Below are positions 51,132-61,900 of a stretch of DNA of 64,000 nt, piece after piece (positions within the stretch are counted from its first letter, which is position 1; each line of letters starts with the position of its first letter). A program made the position numbers and the translations under genes. The notes beneath the pieces are model-generated. The model saw only the letters and a program-made list of their open reading frames with translations, had not been told where the DNA came from and made no database searches. Source of the stretch: Melittangium boletus DSM 14713 (GTDB lineage Bacteria; Myxococcota; Myxococcia; Myxococcales; Myxococcaceae); contig NZ_CP022163.1 of NCBI RefSeq assembly GCF_002305855.1, forward strand, positions 620,292 to 684,291, written 5' to 3'.

Positions 51132-53143
51132 TGAAGACGCATTGGCTCGTGCTGGCCGCGACCGCGGCCGCCGCCTCCGGTTGCTACAGCGTGGAGTCGC
51201 CCCCCCTCTCGGGCGTGGGCTCCTTCCGGGTGGAAGTCCAGCGCCTGTCCACGGTGAACGACGACAACACCCTCCAGCCCCTGCCCGTGGTGCCCGCCTG
51301 CCTCAAGCGCTACAACGGCACGCTGGAGCAGGTCCCCCAGGAAGTGCGAGGCACGCCGGACTGCCGCTACGCCATTCCCCCCGGCCAGGTGGAAATGCAG
51401 GTGAACGTCACCGCCCTGGGCAAGAGCGGCGAGCCGTTCGACTTCAACGGACCCGTCAGCTTCAAGATGGATCCGGGCGACCTCGCCGGCAACTACAGCT
51501 ACGCCTGGGTGATGCTCAACAAGGGCACGGGTCTCGGCAAGCTCCGGGCCAATCACCTCTATGGGGAGGTGCGCGTCCTGGTGGCGGACGAGCCCGTCAA
51601 GCTGCTCTACACCAACGGCACCGTCGCGGGAGACACCTCCCTGTTGCCCGAGGAGCCCAAGTCGCGCACCTACGCGTCCAGTTCCTCCCAGCCCCTGTTC
51701 TTCCAGGAGCCCACGCTGGCCGCCATCCAGACGCCGCAGGGCTTCGACAACCGCACCTCGCCCTTCGTCAACCAGTTCGTCACCATCGGCCGCACTCCCG
51801 AGTCCGGCGGCGCGCTCAAGCGCGACTGTCCTGGCATCAATGACGATCAGGACGTCACCCTGCTCGTCACGGGAACGGATCCCTCGGGCTTCTTCGTCAC
51901 GGACATCACCGCGTGCCCCGTCTCCGAGAACACCACCTCGGCCGCGGGCGTTCGCGTCCCCGAGCCCACTGGACTCCTGCCCGGCACGTTCGGCTCCATG
52001 TTCGTCTACAACTACAGCTTCCCCGAGGGGCTCTACCCTGGAGATCTGCTGTGGACGCTGGCGGGCTCCATCCAGGAGTTCACCTCCACCACGCAGCTCA
52101 CCTTCCCCTCGTGGACGGTGCGCGAGCACGTGCGGCTGCGGCCCCAGGAGGAATGGGATGTCCACCTGAAGAAGAACCCGCCGGTGGAGATCAACCTGCG
52201 CCACTGCTTCCTGGACGACGTGCTGGAGCCCTTCATCACCGACGTGCTCTGCGGCTACAACAACAAGAACCTCAAGATGGAGAGCTTGGAGTCGGGGCTC
52301 GTGAAGCTGCGCCAGGTGCGCTTCCCGAAGGTGTTCAAGAGCTGCGACTTCAACGGCGACGCCAACGTCCCCTCCTTCTGTCAGACCAAGGATTCGGCGG
52401 GGAACTGGATCTGGGGCAACTGCGATACGTCCAACCCCAGCGTGGATCCCGACGCCGCCGAGCGTCAGTGCAACGCGGATTGCACCACGGGCTCGGGGGA
52501 GTTCACCCACACCGTCTGCGCCGAGCGCACCCAGTACACGGGCTTCGGTCAGTTCGTGGTGGAGATGGCGGGACCCGGGCCCCGTGAAGCCGGCCTGGAT
52601 GGCACCCTGCCCAAGCGGGCCCAGGCGGTGACCCTGTCGGGCAGCACGTCGGGCAAGACCCCGGAGGGGTACGCGCCGGGCACGGAGCTGAGCGTGTGGT
52701 GCGAGCAGGACGCCTACGTGCGCTTCGGCGCCACCACCGTCACCGCGAGCAACACGGACGAGTTGCTGCCGGCCCGTCAACGCAAGGATCTCATCGTGCG
52801 CCAGGACGAGGGCCACGTGGCCTTCCTGGCCCAGCAGTCGACGGAGGGCCAGAAGCCCGAGCCGCGCTGCCTCGTGTCCGCCAATACCCATACCCGCCTG
52901 CTCCTCACGACGCGGGATGCCGTGCCGGACCTGCAGGTGGACTGCGACGAGGGTGACACCAACGCCGAGCGCGCCCGCCAGTGCCGCTTCATTCACGGAG
53001 CCACCTTCGACGTCGTGGGCCACCTGCGCCAGGTGCAGGCCGCGCGTCCCCGGTGGATGGTGATGCCGCGCGACGCGGGCGACCTGTGCTGCCATCCGGG
53101 AGCGGGCCTGGAGTGCCCGAAGCCCATCCTGCCGTGCGAATAA
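51131..53143 (+). CDS. Large lipoprotein of unknown function
   Basis: 670 residues, with a lipoprotein signal (AAAASGC, Cys18). Its ATG overlaps the previous stop (TAATG), so it is translationally coupled to the nucleotidase gene. The protein is beta-rich with scattered cysteines, including CLKRYNGTLEQVPQEVRGTP and a dense C-terminal group (CNADCTTGSGEFTHTVC, DAGDLCCHPGAGLECPK). Some segments look like adhesin or immunoglobulin-like strands (FDFNGPVSFKMDPGDLAG). No catalytic motif is recognised. Its place between a nucleotidase lipoprotein and an outer-membrane barrel suggests a surface complex; that role is inference. Confidence 0.8.
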   Translation: MKTHWLVLAATAAAASGCYSVESPPLSGVGSFRVEVQRLSTVNDDNTLQPLPVVPACLKRYNGTLEQVPQEVRGTPDCRYAIPPGQVEMQVNVTALGKSGEPFDFNGPVSFKMDPGDLAGNYSYAWVMLNKGTGLGKLRANHLYGEVRVLVADEPVKLLYTNGTVAGDTSLLPEEPKSRTYASSSSQPLFFQEPTLAAIQTPQGFDNRTSPFVNQFVTIGRTPESGGALKRDCPGINDDQDVTLLVTGTDPSGFFVTDITACPVSENTTSAAGVRVPEPTGLLPGTFGSMFVYNYSFPEGLYPGDLLWTLAGSIQEFTSTTQLTFPSWTVREHVRLRPQEEWDVHLKKNPPVEINLRHCFLDDVLEPFITDVLCGYNNKNLKMESLESGLVKLRQVRFPKVFKSCDFNGDANVPSFCQTKDSAGNWIWGNCDTSNPSVDPDAAERQCNADCTTGSGEFTHTVCAERTQYTGFGQFVVEMAGPGPREAGLDGTLPKRAQAVTLSGSTSGKTPEGYAPGTELSVWCEQDAYVRFGATTVTASNTDELLPARQRKDLIVRQDEGHVAFLAQQSTEGQKPEPRCLVSANTHTRLLLTTRDAVPDLQVDCDEGDTNAERARQCRFIHGATFDVVGHLRQVQAARPRWMVMPRDAGDLCCHPGAGLECPKPILPCE

Positions 53144-53168
53144 CGTAGAAGACGTAAGCCAGACGCGA

Positions 53169-53189
53169 GCGCCCCATTCTCCGGGGCGC
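53169..53189. other. Hairpin between the lipoprotein and barrel genes
   Basis: GCGCCCC (53169-53175) pairs with GGGGCGC (53183-53189) around seven bases. There is no T-run, so it is more likely to tune expression within the operon or protect mRNA than to terminate. Confidence 0.35.
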
Positions 53190-53230
53190 CAGGAAGGAGC
53201 GGCGTCCCCTCGCCGCGCCTTGGAGGGAAT

Positions 53231-54766
53231 TTGAGAACGCTGCGAACCCTGGCCCTCACCGGGCTGATGACCCTCTCCGCTCCCGCCTGGGCCGGAGATT
53301 TCGTCGATACCCGTCTGTCCTTCGCCTTCGCGGACGACAACGTCTTCGCCAACGCCGGAGAGACGACGCCCAACAGCCCCACGGCCCGCTTCGGCGGCGG
53401 TCTGCAGAACACCCAGTTCTACGACAACTTCAACACGCGGTTCTCCGGCTTCGAGACGCTGTCCAACATCGTCCTCTACAAGCGGATGCCGGCGTTCTTC
53501 GAGGGCCTCACCACCGAGGCCGCCCTCACCATCCTCGTGCTGGAGAATCCCTCGGGAGACATCTCGCTCCGGGACAACTCCAGCTACATCCGCCTGAACT
53601 ACCGGCCCCAGGGCTGGGGCGAGAACGAGGGCCTGTCGCTGACCGGCTTCCCCGTGTCCGCGGACCGCTTCCGGCTCGGCTACGCCTACCGCATCTCCTG
53701 GGGTGGCAGCGGCGTCTTCACCACGCGCGCCACCCAGGCGGGTGTGCCGGGCGCCAAGCTGCAGCTCACGCGCGACAGGTGGTACGCGTACGCGGGCGCC
53801 AAGACGGCGCTCGTGTTCAACGATCTCATCAAGGAGCAGGAATCACTCTACGGCTTCCTGGCTGGCGCCGGCTGGGACGTGCTGGAGACGCTGCGCCTGG
53901 AGGCCGGCGGCGGCTACTTCCAGAAGGGCATCGTCCCGGGCCTGGCCGCGCAGAGCGTGCGCGCTCCGGTGAACTCCGCGGGCGTGTCCGCGCAGGGCGT
54001 CTACCACGTGGGCGTGCCCGTCGGCACGAGCATCGACTTCCGGCTCTACAAGAACGATCCGGACGTCTACCAGCGCTTCTTCGCCCCGGAGCAGTACCCG
54101 GGTGGCCTGTCCTACTCGGTGTCGCTCGAGGGCAGCTACCTGGTGCAGACGCTGTCGGATCCCGACGTGTTCGGCCGCACGGTGCCGCAGGCGGCCACCG
54201 CCGTGGCGCTCCAGGCGCGCGCCAAGTGGAACTACTGGCGCTTCCACCTGCTGGGCCTCTACCGCAGCCTGTCCTTCATCCAGTTCGAGGTGCCCGGCCT
54301 GCCGCCCTTCAGCGAGTTCCCCAAGGGCACCGAGGTCAGCCCGGAGATGTTCCTCGCGGCGGGCGCGGACTACAACATCCCCGCGCTGCACTTCACCCCG
54401 GGCTTCATCATCGGCGTGCAGCAGCCCTCGTCGTTCCGCAGCCCGGAGCCGCTCCTGGGCGGCAACATCCCTCCCCAGGGTTTCACCGGCACGCGCACCG
54501 TGGTGGTGCGGGACGTGAGCACGCTGAGCATCCTGCCCACCACGTGCGGCTCCAATAACGCCATCTGCCTCGCCGAGCCCATCCTCTCCGCGAAGGGCAC
54601 GTTCCGCTGGGACCTCTCCGAGAGCGTCGCCACCGTGGGCGAGGTCTATTACACCTACGACCCGAACCGGACGACCTTCCGCGACGACGCCGTGGGCATC
54701 GCGCAGCCCAGCTTCCAGGAGCCCCACGCGCTCGGCTTCAACCTGCTGCTCCAGGCGCGCTTCTAA
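53231..54766 (+). CDS. Outer-membrane beta-barrel protein
   Basis: 511 residues. It starts at a TTG (53231) with GGAGGG four bases upstream, an unusual start supported by the signal peptide it opens (LRTLALTGLMTLSAPAWAG). The mature protein alternates amphipathic strands (SNIVLYKRMPAFFEGLTTEAALTI is one run beyond the first; others are RFRLGYAYRISWGG and WNYWRFHLLGLYRSLSF) and ends in ALGFNLLLQARF, a barrel C-terminal signature with terminal Phe. Family not recognised. It is 88 bases after the lipoprotein gene and probably cotranscribed; a terminator follows. Confidence 0.82.
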   Translation: MRTLRTLALTGLMTLSAPAWAGDFVDTRLSFAFADDNVFANAGETTPNSPTARFGGGLQNTQFYDNFNTRFSGFETLSNIVLYKRMPAFFEGLTTEAALTILVLENPSGDISLRDNSSYIRLNYRPQGWGENEGLSLTGFPVSADRFRLGYAYRISWGGSGVFTTRATQAGVPGAKLQLTRDRWYAYAGAKTALVFNDLIKEQESLYGFLAGAGWDVLETLRLEAGGGYFQKGIVPGLAAQSVRAPVNSAGVSAQGVYHVGVPVGTSIDFRLYKNDPDVYQRFFAPEQYPGGLSYSVSLEGSYLVQTLSDPDVFGRTVPQAATAVALQARAKWNYWRFHLLGLYRSLSFIQFEVPGLPPFSEFPKGTEVSPEMFLAAGADYNIPALHFTPGFIIGVQQPSSFRSPEPLLGGNIPPQGFTGTRTVVVRDVSTLSILPTTCGSNNAICLAEPILSAKGTFRWDLSESVATVGEVYYTYDPNRTTFRDDAVGIAQPSFQEPHALGFNLLLQARF

Positions 54767-54784
54767 CAGGCAACGCCGCTTCCG

Positions 54785-54826
54785 AGGCCGGACGTCGCGG
54801 GGGGACACCCCGTGGCTCCGGCCTCA
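54785..54826 (+). terminator. Terminator after the barrel gene
   Basis: GAGGCCGGA (54785-54793) pairs with TCCGGCCTC (54818-54826), enclosing CGGGG/CCCCG, followed by ATCCTCTT. A strong stem with a weak T-run; it closes the operon that begins at 48759. Confidence 0.55.
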
Positions 54827-54946
54827 TCCTCTTCAGGACTCCCGGGGCCTCCGTTGAGGACCCATTAAGCGGAGTGATACGCTCCCGAGACTGGCAGCCC
54901 GTGAACCGCCAACCGCGTCACGGCGCGGGGGGCCGCCAGCGTACTC

Positions 54947-57900
54947 ATGGACAACGACCAGACGTTTCCGTCCGCACTGCCTCCCGGCGTCCTCGCTCCA
55001 GGCACCCTTATCCACAACCGATTCACCCTGGGCGCATTGGCGGGACGTGGCGGCATGGGCCATGTCTACCGCGCTCAGGACGGCGTCTCCGGCCAGCAGG
55101 TGGCCCTCAAGGTCCTGCACTCGGCCATCTCGCCGGAGGTGGTGTACCGCTTCAACCGCGAGGCCGCCCTGCTCGAGGGGCTGCACCATCCGGGCATCGT
55201 CGCCCACGTGGCCCATGGCACCACCGAGCGCGGCCAGCCCTACCTCGCCATGGAGTGGGTGGAGGGCGAGGAGTTGTCCCAGCGGCTCGCCCGCCAGCCC
55301 CTGACGCTCCCGGAGACCCTGTCCCTGCTGCGCCGGGTCGCCGAGGCCCTGGCCCATGCCCACCAGCGCGGCATCGTCCACCGCGACATCAAGCCCTCCA
55401 ACCTCCTGCTGCGCGGTGGCCACCCCGAGGACGTGGTGGTGCTCGACTTCGGCCTGGCGCGCCACGCGGTGCCCACCTTGGTGGGCGTGACGGGCAGCCA
55501 CACCGTGGTGGGGACTCCGGGCTACATGGCGCCCGAGCAGGCCTCCAGCCAACCGGAGATTCCCCCCGCCGCCGACATCTTCTCCCTGGGCTGCGTCCTC
55601 TACGAATGTCTCACCGGCAAGCCTCCTTTCGCCGCGCCCCATTTCGCCGCCGCCCTCGCCAAGATTCTCTTCGCCGAACCCGAACCCCTGCAGTCCCTGC
55701 GTCCCGGCCTTCCCTCCGGCTTGCAGGTGCTCGTGGACCGCATGCTGGCCAAGGATCCCCTGCGCCGGCTGCAAGACGCCGATCGGCTCATCGAGACCCT
55801 GGCGACGTTGGAGTCCGTGCCTGAATTGCTCCTGCCCCGCAGCGAGGCCCATCCGCCCCCCATCAGCCTGGCGGAAGCGGAACAAACCCTCGTCAGCGTG
55901 CTCCTGGTGTCCTTGCACATGCAGGACACGGGAGAGGAGGAGACGGCGCTCCAGGACCAGGGCATCGTGGTGCGCGACTCCCTGCGCACCACGCTCTGGC
56001 CCTATGGCGCCCAGGTGGAATTACTGGCGGATGGCTCGCTGGTGGCCACGCTGGTGCCCGAGCGCGGCACGGCCACGGACCAGGCGGCGCTGGCGGCGCG
56101 TTGCGCGCTGACCTTCAAGGAGCGCTGGCCCGAGGCCTCGGTGGTGCTCGTCACCGGTCTGGGCGTGCTCAATCAGCGGCTGCCCGTGGGCGAGGCCATG
56201 GATCGGGCGGGCTCCCTGTTGCGGCAGGTGCAGCGCCAGCCGGACGCCTCCCAGGTGGTGATGGACGAGGTGACGGCGGGTCTGCTCGGGCCCAGTTTTC
56301 AGCTCTCGCGCATCGACGCGAATACCTACCTGCTGCATGGCGAGCGCCTGGGCACGGATGAATCCCGTCCCCTGATGGGCAAGCCCACGCCCTGCGTCGG
56401 CCGGGAGCAGGACCTCGCCCTGCTCGACTTCACCCTCACCTCCTGCATCGAGGAGCAGCAGGCCCGGGCGGTGTTGGTGATGGCCCCGGCGGGCGTGGGC
56501 AAGTCCCGCCTGCGCCACGAGTTCCTGCGTCGTCTCGAGCGACGCAAGGAGCCCGTCCAGGTGTTACTGGGGCAAGGAGACGCCATGAGCGCGGGCTCTT
56601 CCTTTGGCCTGATGGGCCAGGCGCTACGGCGGCTCTATGGCATCACGGACGGCGAGAACCTGGAGAAGCGCCGCGCCCGGCTGTACCAGCGCGTCGCCGC
56701 GCGCCTGCCAGAGGCCCAGGCCGAGGAGACCGCCGAGTTCCTGGGCGAGTTGTGCGCCATCCCCTTCCCCGACGAGTACAATCCCCGCCTGCGCGCGGCC
56801 CGGAACGATCCGCGCCTCATGAGCGCCCAGACGAGCCGGGCCCTGGTGGACTTCCTCAAGGCGGAGTGCGCCCACCAACCGGTGCTGCTCGTGCTGGAGG
56901 ATCTGCACTGGAGCGACGCGCTCACGGTGAAGTTGGTGGACGAGTTGCTGCGGGAGCTGGCCGACCAGTCCTTCATGGTGCTCGCGTTGGCACGGCCCGA
57001 GGTCAAGGAGGCCTTCCCGGGTCTGTGGTCGCGGCATGTGCAGGAGGTGTCGCTCAAGGGGTTGAGCCGCAAGGCCTGCACCGGCCTGGTGCGCGAGGTG
57101 TTGGGCGCCCAGGTGCCCGACGCCATCGTCCAGAAGGCCGTGGAGCAGTCCGACGGCAACGCGCTCCTGCTCGAGGAGCTCATCCGCACGATGGCCGAGG
57201 GCCGCGGCGTGGCCGTGCCCGGCACCGTCCTGGCGGTCCTCCAGGCGAGGCTGATGCGGATGGAACCCGTCGTGCGCCATGTGTTGCTGGCCGCGAGCGT
57301 CTTCGGTCACTCCTTCTGGTCCGGAAGCCTGCGGGAGTTGCTGGGCCCCGAGGGCGAGTTCCTGGAGAAGCACCTGCAACGGCTCGTGGAGGAAGAGGTC
57401 ATCGCCCAACAGCCCACCAGCCGCTTCGCCTCCGTGGACGAGTACCACTTCCGCCATGCCCTGGTGCGGGACGCCGCCTATGCGTTGGTGCCCGACAGCC
57501 AACTGCCCACGGCCCACCGGCTCGCGGGCTCCTGGTTGGAGTGGATGGGCGAGACGGATGCCCTGGTGCTGGCCGCGCACTACCAGCGCGGACAGCAGAC
57601 CGAACGCGCGGCGCACTTCTACGTCCAGGCGGCCGAACAACTCTTCGAGCGGCACGACCTGGTGGGAACACTGCGCTGCGTGGAGGCGGCCCTGGTGGGA
57701 GGCGTGAGCGGTCAGGCCGCGAGCTGGCTGCGCGCGCTCCAGGCCGTGGTGCTCGTCTGGATGGATCAAATGCCGCGGGCCCTGGAGATCGGAGACCCGG
57801 TCCTCGACGCGCTCAAGGCGGGCAGTCCCTTGTGGTGCCGGCTGGCGGGAGGACTCGTCACGGGCCACCTCTTCAGAGGTGATCAGGCGCAGGTGGCCCG

Positions 57901-58900
57901 GGTGAGCCAGCTCCTGCTGTGCGCCCAGCCCGAGCCCGAGGCCATGACCGCCTATGCCGAGGCCTGTGCCCTGGTGGGAGGAACCGCGCTCTGGTCCGGC
58001 CTGCGCCCGCAGACGGAAAACCCCTTGCGGCGAGCCTTGCAGGTGGGCGCGGAGGTCATCGAGACCAACGCCGTGGTGAGGGGCTGGACGATGAGTCTGA
58101 AGAACCAATTCCTCTACTTCTTCGAGCCCTGTCCCTGGCAGGCCTTCACGATGGCGGACGCGTCGAGGAAGGGCTTCGGCGAGGCGGGCATGGATCTCCA
58201 TGCCCTCCTGGGACATTCCCAGGCCGGACTGGCATGGGCCGCGATGGGGGACATGCCCAGGGCGCTCGAGCTGCTGCGCGAGGCGGTGACCCATATCCAA
58301 CTCGCGGAGAACCAGCTCTTCGCCGCCCTGTGCCGGTACAACCTGCTGAGAACCCTGGCCAACAGCACCGAGCCCGAGCACTGGCGGGAAGCACACTCCC
58401 GGGTGGGCGAATGGATGGGAGGAGGAGAGGAGGCCGAGCCCTTCCGGCGGGGCATCGCCCAGCTCGTGCTCTCCCGGGTGAGGATCGCCCAGGGCGCCGC
58501 CCCCGAGGCCGAGCGGCATGCTCGCCGTGCCTGCGAGTTGCTGGCCTCCCTGCGCACCTTCCTCATCGATGCGCGGACACTGCACGGCCACGCGTTGCTC
58601 GCCCAGGGACATATCGCGGAGGCCCGGCGGGTGACGGAGCTGGGCGTGCGGGAGTTGACGGAGATGAACTCCCAAGGCACGTACGCGGTGGCCATGCACC
58701 TGTCCCTCGCGAAAGCCTGCTTCGCCCAGGGAGAGACGGCGGCGGGAGAGCGCGCCCTGCGCGAGGCCCTGCGGTGCGTGCGAACACGTGCCGCCGACAT
58801 CCCCGAGCCGGAGGTCCGCGAGCGCTTCCTGCTCCAGGTGCCCGAGAACGCCCACACGCGAGAATTGGCGCGTGAGCGTTGGGGCGACGCGGCGCTTTGA
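54947..58900 (+). CDS. Ser/Thr kinase-cyclase-like-AAA ATPase-TPR protein, copy 1
   Basis: 1317 residues. Kinase domain (about 26-285): Gly-loop GRGGMGHVY, K55, HRDIKPSN (D147), DFG (D167), MAPEQAS; all catalytic residues present. About 315-480 resembles a class-III nucleotide-cyclase domain (VSVLLVSL, AQVELLADGSLVATLV, VGEAMDRAGSLL) with one metal-binding Asp missing, so probably inactive. An AAA/STAND-type ATPase follows: Walker A APAGVGKSR (K519) and Walker B VLLVLEDLHWSD (about 645-656). The last ~500 residues are TPR-like helices. No membrane segment. It probably phosphorylates partners once the ATPase/TPR part is engaged. Tandem with copy 2. Confidence 0.92.
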   Translation: MDNDQTFPSALPPGVLAPGTLIHNRFTLGALAGRGGMGHVYRAQDGVSGQQVALKVLHSAISPEVVYRFNREAALLEGLHHPGIVAHVAHGTTERGQPYLAMEWVEGEELSQRLARQPLTLPETLSLLRRVAEALAHAHQRGIVHRDIKPSNLLLRGGHPEDVVVLDFGLARHAVPTLVGVTGSHTVVGTPGYMAPEQASSQPEIPPAADIFSLGCVLYECLTGKPPFAAPHFAAALAKILFAEPEPLQSLRPGLPSGLQVLVDRMLAKDPLRRLQDADRLIETLATLESVPELLLPRSEAHPPPISLAEAEQTLVSVLLVSLHMQDTGEEETALQDQGIVVRDSLRTTLWPYGAQVELLADGSLVATLVPERGTATDQAALAARCALTFKERWPEASVVLVTGLGVLNQRLPVGEAMDRAGSLLRQVQRQPDASQVVMDEVTAGLLGPSFQLSRIDANTYLLHGERLGTDESRPLMGKPTPCVGREQDLALLDFTLTSCIEEQQARAVLVMAPAGVGKSRLRHEFLRRLERRKEPVQVLLGQGDAMSAGSSFGLMGQALRRLYGITDGENLEKRRARLYQRVAARLPEAQAEETAEFLGELCAIPFPDEYNPRLRAARNDPRLMSAQTSRALVDFLKAECAHQPVLLVLEDLHWSDALTVKLVDELLRELADQSFMVLALARPEVKEAFPGLWSRHVQEVSLKGLSRKACTGLVREVLGAQVPDAIVQKAVEQSDGNALLLEELIRTMAEGRGVAVPGTVLAVLQARLMRMEPVVRHVLLAASVFGHSFWSGSLRELLGPEGEFLEKHLQRLVEEEVIAQQPTSRFASVDEYHFRHALVRDAAYALVPDSQLPTAHRLAGSWLEWMGETDALVLAAHYQRGQQTERAAHFYVQAAEQLFERHDLVGTLRCVEAALVGGVSGQAASWLRALQAVVLVWMDQMPRALEIGDPVLDALKAGSPLWCRLAGGLVTGHLFRGDQAQVARVSQLLLCAQPEPEAMTAYAEACALVGGTALWSGLRPQTENPLRRALQVGAEVIETNAVVRGWTMSLKNQFLYFFEPCPWQAFTMADASRKGFGEAGMDLHALLGHSQAGLAWAAMGDMPRALELLREAVTHIQLAENQLFAALCRYNLLRTLANSTEPEHWREAHSRVGEWMGGGEEAEPFRRGIAQLVLSRVRIAQGAAPEAERHARRACELLASLRTFLIDARTLHGHALLAQGHIAEARRVTELGVRELTEMNSQGTYAVAMHLSLAKACFAQGETAAGERALREALRCVRTRAADIPEPEVRERFLLQVPENAHTRELARERWGDAAL

Positions 58901-58948
58901 GGGCGCTCGGGACGGCATGTTACGGTCCCGTCCATGGCAGCACGTGAA

Positions 58949-61900
58949 ATGGACAGCGACAAGACGGTGCCGTCCGCACCGCTTTTCGATGTTCTCGCTC
59001 CAGGCACCCTCATCCATGGCCGCTTCACCCTTGGAGCGTTGGCGGGAAGCGGTGGCATGGGCCATGTCTACCGCGCTCAGGACGGCGTCTCCGGCCGGCA
59101 GGTGGCCCTCAAGGTGCTCCACTCGGCCATCTCTCCGGAGGGGGCGCGCCGCTTCAACCGCGAGGCCGTCCTGCTCGAGAAGCTGCACCATCCGGGCATC
59201 GTCGCCCACGTGGCCCATGGCACCACCGAGCGCGGCCAGCCCTACCTGACCATGGAGTGGGTGGAGGGCGAGGAGTTGTCCCAGCGGCTCGCCCGCCAGC
59301 CCCTGACGCTTCCCGAAACCCTGTCCCTGCTGCGCCGGGTCGCCGAGGCCCTGGCCCATGCCCACCAGCGCGGCATCGTCCACCGCGACATCAAGCCCTC
59401 CAACCTCCTGCTGCGCGGCGGCCACCCCGAGGACGTGGTGGTGCTCGACTTCGGCCTGGCGCGCCATGCGGTGCCCTCGTTGGTGGGCGTGACGGGCAGC
59501 CACACCGTGGTGGGGACTCCGGGCTACATGGCTCCGGAGCAGGCCTCCAGCCACCTGGACATTCCCCCCGCCGCCGACATCTTCTCCCTGGGCTGCGTCC
59601 TCTACGAATGTCTCACCGGCAAGCCTCCCTTCGCCGCGCCCCACTTCGCCGCCGCCCTCGCCAAGATCCTCTTCACGGAACCCGAGCCCCTGCAGTCGCT
59701 GCGTCCCGGCCTTCCCGCTGGCTTGCAGGTGCTGGTGGACCGCATGCTGGCCAAGGATCGACAGCGACGGTTGCCCGACGCCGACCGGCTCCTGGAAGCC
59801 CTGACGGCGTTGGAGTCCGTGCCCGATCTCCTCCTGCCCCGTGGCGAGGCCCATCCGCCCCCCATCAGCCTGGCGGAAGTGGAACAGACCCTCGTCAGCG
59901 TGCTCCTGGTGTCCCTGCGCACCGCGAACTCCGCGGGAGCGACGGCGCTCAAGGAGCAGGGCATCCTGGTGCGCGACGCCCTGCGCACCACGCTCAAGCC
60001 CCATGGCGCCCAGGTGGAATTGCTGGCGGATGGCTCGCTGGTGGCCACGCTGGTGCCCGAGCGCGGCACGGCCACGGATCAGGCGGCGCTGGCGGCGCGT
60101 TGCGCGCTGACCCTCAAGGAGCGCTGGCCCGAGGCCTCGGTGGTGCTCGTCACCGGCCTGGGCGTGCTCAACGCGCAACTGCCGGTGGGTGACGCCATGG
60201 ATCGGGCGGGCTCCCTGCTCAAACAGATGCAGCGCCAGATGGATGCCTCCCAGGTGGTGATGGACGAGGTGACGGCGGGTCTGCTCGGGCCGGGCTTCCA
60301 GCTCTCGCGCTTCGACACGAGCACCTACCTGCTGCACACCGAGCGATTGAGCACGGATGAATCCCGGCCCCTGATGGGCAAGCCCACGCCCTGCGTCGGC
60401 CGGGAGCAGGAATTGGCCCTGCTCGACTTCACCCTCACCTCCTGCATCGAGGAAGAACAAGCCCGGGTCCTCTTGGTGATGTCCCCGGCGGGCGTGGGCA
60501 AGTCCCGCCTGCGCCACGAGTTCCTGCGCCGGCTCGAGCGACGGGAACAGCCCGTCCAGGTGCTGTTGGGCCTGGGGAATTCCATGAGCGCGGGCGCGTC
60601 CCTCGGCCTGATGGGCCAGGCGCTGCGGCGGCTCTGTGGCATCACGGACGGAGAGACCCTGGAGAAACGCCGCGCTCGTTTCCACCAGCGGGTGACCGCG
60701 CACCTGCCGAAGGCCCAGGAGGTGGTGGAGTTCCTGGGCGAGCTGTGCGCCATCCCCTTCCCCGACGAGGACAGCCCCCGCCTGCGCGCGGCCCGGAACG
60801 ATCCACGCCTCATGAGCGCCCAGATCGGACCCGCGCTGGTGGACTTCCTCAAGGCGGAGTGCGCCCACCAACCGGTGCTGCTCGTGCTGGAGGACCTGCA
60901 CTGGAGCGATGCCTTGACGGTGCGGTTGGTGGACGAGTTGCTGCGGGAGCTGGCCGACCAGCCCTTCATGGTGCTCGCGTTGGCACGGCCCGAGGTCAAG
61001 GAGGCCTTCCCGGGTCTGTGGTCGCGGCACCTGCAGGAGATGATGCTCAAGGGGTTGAGCCGCAAGGCCTGCACAGGCCTGGTGCGCGAGGTGTTGGGCG
61101 CCCAGGTGCCCGACGCCATCGTCCAGAAGGCCGTGGAGCAGTCCGACGGCAACGCGCTCCTGCTCGAGGAGCTCATCCGCACGATGGCCGAGGGCCGCGG
61201 CGTGGCCGTGCCCGGCACCGTCCTGGCCCTCCTCCAGGCGCGCCTGCTGCGAATGCCCTCGGAGGTGCGCCATGTGTTGCTGGCCGCGAGCGTCTTCGGT
61301 CACTCCTTCTGGTCCCAGGGCGTGAGGGAGTTGCTGGGTCCCCAGAACACGTCACTGGAGACGCACCTGCGGCGGCTCGTGGAGGAGGAAGTCATCACCC
61401 AGCAGCCCACCAGCCGCCTCGCCTCCGTGGACGAGTACCACTTCCGCCATGCCCTGGTGCGGGACGCCGCCTATGCGCTGGTGCCCGAGAGTCAGTTGCC
61501 CTCGGCCCATCGGCTCGCGGCGGCCTGGTTGGAGCGGGTGGGCGAGCCGGATGCCCTGGTCGTGGCCGCGCACCACCAGAAGGGTCGCCAACCCGAACGC
61601 GCGGCGCGCTTCTACGTCCAGGCGGCCGAACAACTCTTCGAGCGGCACGATCTGGTGGGAACGCTGCGCTGCGTGGAGACGGCCCTGGAGGGGGGCGTGA
61701 ATGGCGAAGCCAGGACCTGGCTGCGCGCGCTCCAGGCCGTGGTGCTTGTCTGGATGGATCAGATGCCAAAGGCCCTGGAGATCGGAGGCCCGGTCCTGAA
61801 AGAGCTCAAGGCGGGCAGTCCGCTGTGGTGCCGGCTGGCGGGCGGACTGGTCACGGGCTACCTCTTCAGTGGCGACCAGACGCAGGTGGTCCGGGTGAGC

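Noticed and set aside
50993..53095. A 700-codon minus-strand frame opposite the large lipoprotein
   Set aside because: No domain; the plus strand has a lipobox, coupled start and cysteine pattern.
56624..61303. A 1559-codon open frame antisense to both kinase genes
   Set aside because: It mirrors the third-position GC bias of the sense genes and consists of Gln/His/Leu/Gly-rich repeats; all motifs lie on the plus strand.
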